Shown here: positions 47,324-53,033 of the stretch, one piece after another
How the letters are laid out: each line of letters opens with the position of its first letter
How positions within the stretch are numbered: the stretch's first letter is position 1
Assembly (NCBI GenBank): GCA_016190665.1
Contig: JACPQD010000003.1
Span: forward strand, 1-53,033
Length of the DNA stretch: 53,033 bases
DNA from: Chloroflexota bacterium
Lineage (GTDB): Bacteria > Chloroflexota > Dehalococcoidia > JACPQD01
Reading direction: 5' to 3'
Position numbers and translations under genes: made by a program
The notes under the pieces: model-generated
Database searches by the model: none
Told to the model about the DNA's origin: nothing
Seen by the model: only the letters and a program-made list of their open reading frames with translations

Positions 47324-48451
47324 TTAAGTTGCCAGAATCGTGGGCGCAGCCAGATGGCCGCGTTGACGGTATTTGTCGAAGAGCTGCCCCCAGGGCGACT
47401 CGACTCGCCACCGGTCGAAGGTGTGGCGCTCCTTGAAGGGCCAGTGGTAGTAATCGTGGTAGATCTCGGAGACAGGGTAGGTCAGGTTCGCCAGGGGGCT
47501 GTGGAAGATTAGTTTTTGAAGGCATCGTGTGGGGCCGTACCACGCCAGCCAGCCGAGGAAGCTGTGGAAGGTCCTGCCCACCTTGAAGTTCCAGTTCTGG
47601 CTGGCCACGTTCGCGTCACCCACAATCTCGATCTGGTGGGGGTCTCCCACTCCCAGGCCGGCGTCGTGGGCCAGCTTGATATAGCCCAGCGACAGGGGAT
47701 CGAAGCCCATGATTTTGGCTGCCACGGAATCGATGGCCACCTGGTCGGCGCTGGCCAGGATGACATTCTTCGTCTGCGGTTCCATGATGCGCGGCCCGGC
47801 GCCGTTCCCGGCGCTGGTGCCATCCATGAAGGCGAAGAGGCCCGCGTGAATCTCCTTCTGAATGGTCAGCAGATCGACAAGGGTCTCGTGAATCCACGTA
47901 TGGGTCCAGTGGCGCTTCTCGTTCAGAAGGCCGCCGAAGGCGTTCTTCATAGCGCCGGTGGTGGTGGTGTAGATATGGGTCTTGCACGTGGGCAAGTGCA
48001 CCACGTTCTTGCCGAAGAAGTAGTCCGGCACCTTGATGTGGTCGCAGAATATCTTGTCCAGGACGAGCATCTTGCCTTTCGGCTGATACTCCATCCAGCG
48101 CATGTCCTGCTCACGGAAGTTGAAAAGCACCGGGACGTCGTGGGCCTTGCAGACGGGCCAGTAGCCGTTGAGGTCGGTCCCCTTGAAGGCGTTGGTCACC
48201 ACGGTGCGGTTCTGGACACAGGCCAGGCGCTGGAACCCTGCGGCCCGCAGGGCTGCGATGCTGCCTTCGAGTTGCCAGGGAGTGGTATTCGCCGAAGGGA
48301 AAGGGAAATGCCAGGAGATATTGTCCTTGAGAATCGTCTCGGCGCCTGGGTCAAGCGCCTCTCGCATCCCGGCGAGCTCCGCCAGGCGCTGATAGTCGTC
48401 GAGGACCGTCTCCGGTCGAGTTGTCAGTATGGCGACACGTGCTGCTGTCAA
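47324..48451 (-). CDS. DUF362 domain-containing protein
   Basis: 375 residues from TTG 48451. DUF362 pattern: ILKDNISWHFPFPSANTTPW, FGKNVVHLPTCKTHIYTTTT, GAMKNAFGGLLNEKRHWTHT and LASADQVAIDSVAAKIMGFD. There is no C-terminal 4Fe-4S ferredoxin domain as in many members. Function is unknown. Upstream is a perfect inverted repeat TGTCCGT-GAATT-ACGGACA (48470-48488) that may regulate it, and a 9-nt array. Confidence 0.85.
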   Translation of the reverse strand: MTAARVAILTTRPETVLDDYQRLAELAGMREALDPGAETILKDNISWHFPFPSANTTPWQLEGSIAALRAAGFQRLACVQNRTVVTNAFKGTDLNGYWPVCKAHDVPVLFNFREQDMRWMEYQPKGKMLVLDKIFCDHIKVPDYFFGKNVVHLPTCKTHIYTTTTGAMKNAFGGLLNEKRHWTHTWIHETLVDLLTIQKEIHAGLFAFMDGTSAGNGAGPRIMEPQTKNVILASADQVAIDSVAAKIMGFDPLSLGYIKLAHDAGLGVGDPHQIEIVGDANVASQNWNFKVGRTFHSFLGWLAWYGPTRCLQKLIFHSPLANLTYPVSEIYHDYYHWPFKERHTFDRWRVESPWGQLFDKYRQRGHLAAPTILAT

Positions 48452-48469
48452 TTATTGCGTCCCCGCGCC

Positions 48470-48488
48470 TGTCCGTGAATTACGGACA
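48470..48488. promoter_or_regulatory. Short inverted repeat upstream of the DUF362 gene
   Basis: TGTCCGT-GAATT-ACGGACA, perfect 7-base arms, 19 bases before the TTG start. A TAAAAT (minus strand, near 48505) could be the -10. It could be an operator; no regulator gene is adjacent. Confidence 0.35.
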
Positions 48489-48531
48489 AATCTGGTATCC
48501 ATTTTAGCACGAGCAGCGCGTCAGGAACACG

Positions 48532-48558
48532 GTCGGACCCGTCAGACCTGTCGGACAG
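48532..48558. repeat. 9-nt tandem repeat array, copy F
   Basis: Three units: GTCGGACCC, GTCAGACCT, GTCGGACAG. It lies in the gap between the DUF362 gene and the PNPOx-UbiA gene. Confidence 0.75.
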
Positions 48559-48664
48559 CCAGAAGACCGCTGCGGTCTCGCCGTCGACCGCGCATGACGT
48601 AGAACGTGTCCTCCCTTGTCTTTAGGCCGCAGGGGTCTCGTCTTCAGCGGCGCGCCCGACAAGC

Positions 48665-50200
48665 CTACGAAGCCTGCATTGACTGCCTCAGCCCCAGGAA
48701 TATGTCCTTCTGCCGCTCGATGTGCCGGTACATCCAGAGGCTGAAGGTGGCGCAACCAGCGGCGATGACCAGGACATAGACCAGTTGTTGCGCGCCGAGC
48801 CAGGCCCACGTGAACGCCACGGCCAGCAGCAGCCCGGTGATGAGATGGGCCATCACCGTCATGGCGTTGGCCGGGACCAGGTCGAAGGAGCTCGAGTGGT
48901 GCTTCCGGATGTACTGGGCGGCCCGCACGCACATGGGCAGGGTGATTAAGGCTAGAAGGCTGGTCATGGGCAAAAGCCCCGCCAGCGCGCCCGCCAGGAT
49001 GGACAGATAGGTCCCCGCCATGAGCAGCAGGTAGACCGGAAAGGCTCGCGCTCGCCCCAGCCGGACGGCCACCGTATCCTTGCCCACCGCCCGGTCGGCG
49101 TTGAAGTCCGGCAATTCGTTGACGTAAAGCACGGCGGCTATAAGGAGGGAAACGGGTATGGCGGCGACAACGGGGATCCAGCTCACCGTCTGCGCCTGGA
49201 CATAGTAGGCGCCCAGCGTCATCAGGACGCCGAAATTGACGCCAACCAGCAACTCGCCCACGCCGCGACTGGCGAAGTTGAAGGGCTTACCGGTGTAGAA
49301 GACGCCGGAGACCAGGCCGATGACGCCCAAGAGGAAAATGAGCGGTCCGCGGTCGAGGGCAAGATATACGCCGATGATGCTGGCGATGGCGAGGAACAGG
49401 AGCGCGCCGCCCAGCATCTCCAGGGGGCTGAGCAAGCCCAATTGGATGGCGCGGCTGCCGCCGCTGAAGGGCCGCACAAACTCCCGGTTGAGGTCGTCGT
49501 TCCCGTTGCGGTGGTCGAAGTAGTCGTTGATAACGTTTGTCCCCGCCTGGATGAAGAGGCCGGCCACCAGAGTAAGCAGGAACAGGTGCCAGAGGAAGGC
49601 GCCCGTCATAAGCCCGGCCACCGCCGTGCCCAGCACCACAGGCACGATGCTGGCCGTGAGGAAGGGCACGCGCACCGCCACCTGCCAGTTCCGCACCTTG
49701 GCCTTCAGCGCCGCCAGGTCGCTCTCCTCGATCCGGTTCTCCGGGAAGTCCAGGACCGTCGGCGGATTGCCCTGGACAATCTCGTTGAAAATGCGGTATT
49801 TCACGGTGTCCGGAGCGACCTTGATGCAGTCCAGCATGCCCGCGTTGCCCGTCTCCACGAGATATTTCACCACGGGGGACTTCTTCGCGCACATCCTCAA
49901 AGCGTGTTCTCGCTGTTGTTCATCTCGAACGACGACGGGACGGCCGGTGATCTCCACCTCCCGAGAGCCGTTTACGTCCCCATCGTTCCGGTAGACGAGC
50001 AGGGCCACCGAAGGCTGGCGTGTCATCTGGAGCATCTTGGGGTCGCCCTTCATGCTGGCCAGATAGACGTTGAGGTCGTCGTCCACGGTGAAGTGCATCA
50101 TGCGGTTGCGCATGCTCTTCCCCGATGACGTTGCCACCGCCGTCACCTCGGCCTCATTGAGGATGGCCAGGATTTCGCTCTTGTCGTGTGTTTGGGTCAT
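48665..50200 (-). CDS. Fusion of a PNPOx-like domain with a UbiA/MenA prenyltransferase
   Basis: 511 residues. N-terminal ~145 residues resemble the pyridoxamine-phosphate-oxidase-like split barrel (EAEVTAVATSSGKSMRNRMM, VYLASMKGDPKMLQM, PSVALLVYRNDGD). From about 170 the UbiA-type membrane part has eight or so helices, the first Asp-rich motif NVINDYFDHRNGND, and the second DFNADRAVGKDT. Such a fusion puts a flavin- or F420-type domain on a prenyltransferase that adds a polyprenyl tail to an aromatic acceptor, as in menaquinone synthesis. No other menaquinone gene is nearby. GGAGGAATTC precedes the ATG. It is the most unusual domain combination in the window. Confidence 0.85.
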   Translation of the reverse strand: MTQTHDKSEILAILNEAEVTAVATSSGKSMRNRMMHFTVDDDLNVYLASMKGDPKMLQMTRQPSVALLVYRNDGDVNGSREVEITGRPVVVRDEQQREHALRMCAKKSPVVKYLVETGNAGMLDCIKVAPDTVKYRIFNEIVQGNPPTVLDFPENRIEESDLAALKAKVRNWQVAVRVPFLTASIVPVVLGTAVAGLMTGAFLWHLFLLTLVAGLFIQAGTNVINDYFDHRNGNDDLNREFVRPFSGGSRAIQLGLLSPLEMLGGALLFLAIASIIGVYLALDRGPLIFLLGVIGLVSGVFYTGKPFNFASRGVGELLVGVNFGVLMTLGAYYVQAQTVSWIPVVAAIPVSLLIAAVLYVNELPDFNADRAVGKDTVAVRLGRARAFPVYLLLMAGTYLSILAGALAGLLPMTSLLALITLPMCVRAAQYIRKHHSSSFDLVPANAMTVMAHLITGLLLAVAFTWAWLGAQQLVYVLVIAAGCATFSLWMYRHIERQKDIFLGLRQSMQAS

Positions 50201-50276
50201 GAATTCCTCCGGTAATCATTCGCTACGCGCATAGCGCTTTTGGACTGCACCCTGCTACAATAGGGGCGCTTTCAAA

Positions 50277-50294
50277 GCGGCGGCAAGCCGCCGC
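50277..50294. repeat. GC-rich hairpin between the transketolase and UbiA-fusion genes
   Basis: GCGGCGGC-AA-GCCGCCGC, followed on the minus strand by TTTGAAAG. It lies nine bases beyond the stop codon of the transketolase C-terminal gene and may weakly terminate its transcript, but the U-tract is poor. Confidence 0.45.
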
Positions 50295-50302
50295 ACTCCA
50301 GA

Positions 50303-51241
50303 TTATTTACGCGCAACAACGCGGCGCACCGCCTGCTCTATGTCCGCGGCCGTCAGGCGGTGCTGCGCCAGAAGCTGCTCCGGCTTCCCCGAATGGGCGC
50401 AGGTGTCCTTCATGGCCACGAAGGACATCGGAACAGGGCACTCCTCGCCCACAACTTGCGCCACGCGACCGCCCAGGCCACCGTGCTCCAGGTGCTCCTC
50501 CGCAGTGACGATGGCGCCCGTCTCTCGGGCGGCGCGAGCGATAGCCCCTCGGTCGATGGGCTTAATGGTATGCATGTTGAGCACGCGGCAGCTCACGCCG
50601 CTCTCTGCCAGCTTCTTAGCGGCTTGCAGGGCAGGCGCCACCATGAGCCCGATGGCGATGATGGTCGCATTATTGCCCGATCTCATGGTTACAGCCTTGC
50701 CCGGCTCAAACCTGTAGTCCTCCTTGAAAAGCACCGGCGACTTCGGACGGCTAAGGCGAATGTAGAACGGACCCTCGGTTTCCGTCGCGAAGCGCACCGC
50801 CCGGTCCGTCTCGATGGCGTCGGCCGGGACGATGACGGTAAAGTTGGGCAAGGAGCAAGTCAGCGCCAGGTCCTCTATGGCGTGATGGGAGGCGCCATCC
50901 TCACCCACCGTGATGCCGCCGTGGGTGGCGACGACCTTGACGTTGAGCCCGGGCTGTGACACGCTCATCCTCAGTTGGTCGAAGCAGCGAGAGGTAGCGA
51001 AGACGGCGAAGGTGCTGGCAAAAGGTATCTTGCCCGAGGCCGCAAGCCCGGCGGCGATGCCGATCATGTTCTGCTCGGCGAGGCCGCAATCGAAGAAGCG
51101 CTCGGGGAACTTCTGGGCGAAGACGCAGGTCATGGTGGACTTGGAGAGGTCGGCGTCCAGCGCCACAATGTCCGGGTTCTTCTCGCCCAGAAGAGCGAGG
51201 GTATTGCCATAGGCTTCCCTGGTCGCTACCTCTGCTGCCAT
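50303..51241 (-). CDS. Transketolase, C-terminal subunit
   Basis: 312 residues. Contains ALDADLSKSTMTCVFAQKFP, GLAEQNMIGIAAGLAASGKI (pyrimidine-binding Glu in the LAEQN motif), THGGITVGEDGASHHAIEDL and the C-terminal domain INMHTIKPID-like sequence NMHTIKPIDRGAIA. It pairs with the N-terminal subunit encoded immediately upstream (gap 5 bases) to make the split transketolase common in archaea, Chloroflexota and Clostridia. Acts in the nonoxidative pentose phosphate pathway in the cytoplasm. Confidence 0.95.
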   Translation of the reverse strand: MAAEVATREAYGNTLALLGEKNPDIVALDADLSKSTMTCVFAQKFPERFFDCGLAEQNMIGIAAGLAASGKIPFASTFAVFATSRCFDQLRMSVSQPGLNVKVVATHGGITVGEDGASHHAIEDLALTCSLPNFTVIVPADAIETDRAVRFATETEGPFYIRLSRPKSPVLFKEDYRFEPGKAVTMRSGNNATIIAIGLMVAPALQAAKKLAESGVSCRVLNMHTIKPIDRGAIARAARETGAIVTAEEHLEHGGLGGRVAQVVGEECPVPMSFVAMKDTCAHSGKPEQLLAQHRLTAADIEQAVRRVVARK

Positions 51242-51246
51242 CCCGC

Positions 51247-52170
51247 CTATGCCAACTCTTTCAGGGCTATCTGAAGCTCACTTTCGTTTGGCGCCCGCCC
51301 GTGGAAATCGACGTTGCCCTCCATGAAGCTGACGCCTTTCCCCTTTATCGTATGAGCGATGATCATCGCCGGCTGCCCTTCGACGCTTCTGGCCTCTTCC
51401 AAGGCCGCGATAACCTGCTCGATATTGTGCCCGTCAATCTCGATGACGCGCCAGCCGAAGGCGCGCCACTTGGCGGCGAAAGGCTCAAGGTCCATGATGT
51501 CCGCGGTGCAGCCATCGAGCTGAAGCTCGTTGCGGTCGACGATGGCGATGAGATTGTCCAGCTTGAAATGGGCGGCAGCCATAGCTGCCTCCCAGACCTG
51601 ACCCTCGTCGCACTCACCGTCGCCAAGCAACACGTACACGCGGTAATCGCGCTTGTCCAGGCGGCCCGCCAGGGCCGCCCCGATGCCGAACGAGAGGCCC
51701 TGTCCCAGGGAGCCGGTGGACATCTCCACGCCAGGCGTCAGCCTCATGTCGGGGTGGCCTTGAAGCTGGCAACCCAACTGCCGCAGCGTGCCAAGTTCGT
51801 TCACAGGCAGATAGCCCGCCTCCGCCAGGGTAGCGTAGAGGGCAGGGGCAGCGTGGCCCTTGCTCAATACGAAACGGTCGCGGTCGGGCCATTGGGGGCT
51901 GGCGGGGTCATGGCGCAGCACGCGAAAATAAAGGGCGGTGAGAATCTCCACGGCGGAGAGCGAGCCTCCCGGGTGGCCGCTGCCTGCCGTCGCGATCATA
52001 GTCACCACGTGACGGCGCAGCTTTCTCGCCATCAGGCGCAACTCTTCCAGGGTGTAGTCTGCCTTGACGACGTGTGTGGATTCAGAGTCCCCGATACTGT
52101 CGCTCGCTACTGAGGTTGAGGCACGTGTAGAGATTCTTGCGCCCTCTGAACTGATTTTAGAAATGGACAT
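51247..52170 (-). CDS. Transketolase, N-terminal subunit
   Basis: 307 residues from ATG 52170. A longer start at 52203 lies beside the -10 box of the promoter, so it cannot be used if that promoter is real. Residues 1-35 are Ser-rich and not conserved; the core begins [23 protein letters not shown]-binding motifs: [18 protein letters not shown] and [20 protein letters not shown] with the later N in [10 protein letters not shown]. It makes the enzyme with the C-terminal subunit. Ribosome site AGGA lies 11 bases upstream, rather far, so the exact start is uncertain. Confidence 0.93.
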   Translation of the reverse strand: MSISKISSEGARISTRASTSVASDSIGDSESTHVVKADYTLEELRLMARKLRRHVVTMIATAGSGHPGGSLSAVEILTALYFRVLRHDPASPQWPDRDRFVLSKGHAAPALYATLAEAGYLPVNELGTLRQLGCQLQGHPDMRLTPGVEMSTGSLGQGLSFGIGAALAGRLDKRDYRVYVLLGDGECDEGQVWEAAMAAAHFKLDNLIAIVDRNELQLDGCTADIMDLEPFAAKWRAFGWRVIEIDGHNIEQVIAALEEARSVEGQPAMIIAHTIKGKGVSFMEGNVDFHGRAPNESELQIALKELA

Positions 52171-52194
52171 AGATGGAGAAATCCTGAGCGCCTT

Positions 52195-52224
52195 ATTATA
52201 CATTAAGGCTTACGCCGCTGTCTA
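52195..52224 (-). promoter_or_regulatory. Promoter of the split transketolase operon
   Basis: On the minus strand, TAGACA (positions 52224-52219) then 18 bases and TATAAT (52200-52195). Transcription would start near 52187, 17 bases before the ATG at 52170. Confidence 0.65.
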
Positions 52225-52317
52225 CCGTATTTTCAGGCAAGTTTCGCACCCATTTTGACGGGGCAAAGTCCATATTCTCTGCGCGCTCCAAACCGCCGGG
52301 TGTATAATGTGATGGTG

Positions 52318-52635
52318 ATGAGCACCGGTAAGCTGATTCTGGTGGGTCTGGCGCAGGCGTTGGGAACGGTGGTCTATTGTGTCCTGGTGGCATTCCTCGT
52401 CATGAACTCCCGCGCCTGGTTCGGCAGGCCTAACGTTTTCTTCGCCTTCGCTACCTTCCTGCTGCTCTTCATCTTCTCGGCATGCATCACTGGCGGGCTG
52501 GTCCTGGGCTATCCCGGATACCTGGCATTGCGGCAGAGAATGCGTGAGGGCGCGGTGCTGCTCATAGCCACCGTGGCGTGGCTCATCGTCTTCTTCGCGC
52601 TCTTCCTCCCTGCCCTACTATTCTTCAGGCCGTAG
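52318..52635 (+). CDS. Small membrane protein, three or so helices
   Basis: 105 residues from ATG 52318; in-frame starts at 52312 and 52315 are also possible, and a TATAAT at 52303-52308 directly upstream suggests a very short or absent leader. Three hydrophobic stretches (about 5-27, 37-63 and 75-103) alternate with short loops. No family recognised. Divergent from the transketolase operon. Confidence 0.65.
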   Translation: MSTGKLILVGLAQALGTVVYCVLVAFLVMNSRAWFGRPNVFFAFATFLLLFIFSACITGGLVLGYPGYLALRQRMREGAVLLIATVAWLIVFFALFLPALLFFRP

Positions 52636-53033
52636 CCGGGCCGCAGGGTGGGTGAAGCGAAGCGCACCCACCAGACAGATGATGGTGGGTTACGTCGCGA
52701 TTTTCCCCATATCGGGACGCTGAGAAAGTCGGAGCATCGCGACTTAACCCACCCTGATATGGATGGGCGTGTCAAGACCCCCGGCTGTTGTGCAATTCCT
52801 CAACCTCGGAGAGCGGGTGAATTGCCTTGCGGTGGACTGTTCCCCGCCAGCACGCTGAGTGCAAAACCTGACTCGTCTTGGCGGGCAACAGTCCACCGCA
52901 AGGACCTACCGGGCGATCCTAAGGCGGACGCGCCGGGTAAGAAGAGACTGGAGTTGGCTTTCGCGACGATGTATCAACCTGATATACGCGGGTTAGAACC
53001 GCATGATAATGCATACGTCGGGAGCTGCCTCCA
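52636..53033. other. Gene-free 3' end with several inverted repeats
   Basis: No gene supported. Three hairpin-forming repeats are present: GGTGGGTG and complementary CACCCACC flanking GCGAAGC at 52646-52672; an imperfect 17-bp pair (52684-52700 and 52737-52753, 16 of 17 matched) starting GGTGGGTTACG; and a 25-base pair at 52825-52849 and 52879-52903 (24 of 25 matched, loop 29). The last is a strong stem and may mark a repeat or mobile-element remnant. Confidence 0.7.

Noticed and set aside
52171..52203. ATG 52203 as start of transketolase N subunit
   Set aside because: The ATG overlaps the region just at the TATAAT box, so it would not be in the transcript from that promoter.

Overview
The window looks like part of a chromosome from a GC-rich, mostly uncultured bacterium, probably a Chloroflexota (Dehalococcoidia/SAR202-like) lineage. 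This is inference. The grounds are several MmgE/PrpD proteins and fumarate-reductase-like flavoproteins, oligopeptide-type binding lipoproteins without permeases, a tungstate transporter beside molybdenum-cofactor genes, an AmaP-like membrane protein, frequent GTG/TTG starts, and intergenic spaces full of short-period repeats. No rRNA, tRNA, phage, transposase or CRISPR array was seen. Layout. 1-13.7 kb is an accessory metabolic locus. It holds the 5' part of a secreted laminin-B-like protein, then on the minus strand a binding lipoprotein, PrpD-1, flavoprotein-1 and PrpD-2, and divergently on the plus strand flavoprotein-2, a second binding lipoprotein, an SDR-like protein and flavoprotein-3. 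The set suggests uptake and redox/dehydratase (or isomerase) processing of small carboxylic acids; the substrate is unknown. 13.7-22.6 kb is minus strand and mostly housekeeping: a SERCA-type P2A ATPase, an MBL-fold hydrolase with a clear terminator, a KefB-like antiporter, an AcuC-like deacetylase, a DapA-family lyase, a small membrane protein, RmuC and a cyclase. 22.7-33.5 kb is plus strand: mtaB (with an in-frame repeat insertion), an AmaP-like protein, infC-rpmI-rplT-pheS-pheT, then mobA-moeA-mobB and a DUF362-like gene. 33.5-35.8 kb is a patch of small genes: an unknown Cys-containing protein, a possible toxin-antitoxin pair, an orphan HigA-like regulator and a MazEF pair with an operator-like promoter. 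35.8-38.4 kb is a minus-strand set (48-residue basic protein, PflX-like radical SAM enzyme, acylphosphatase, FecR-domain protein). 38.6-44.7 kb carries PrpD-3 and PrpD-4, then a molybdenum/tungsten-cofactor-type riboswitch, a short leader ORF and terminator, and tupABC. 44.7-52.2 kb is minus strand: an LPG-synthase-like membrane protein, a purine-type NCS2 permease, a DUF362 protein, a PNPOx-UbiA fusion and a split transketolase. The end holds a small membrane protein and a gene-free stretch rich in inverted repeats. How parts connect: the Moco biosynthesis genes, the riboswitch and tupABC suggest the cell feeds tungsten or molybdenum enzymes. The strongest leads are the riboswitch/leader-ORF/terminator arrangement before tupA, a radical SAM gene whose only plausible start is an ATA overlapping the upstream stop, two dispersed repeat families with 7-nt and 9-nt periods, and the 39-bp tandem repeat inside mtaB.
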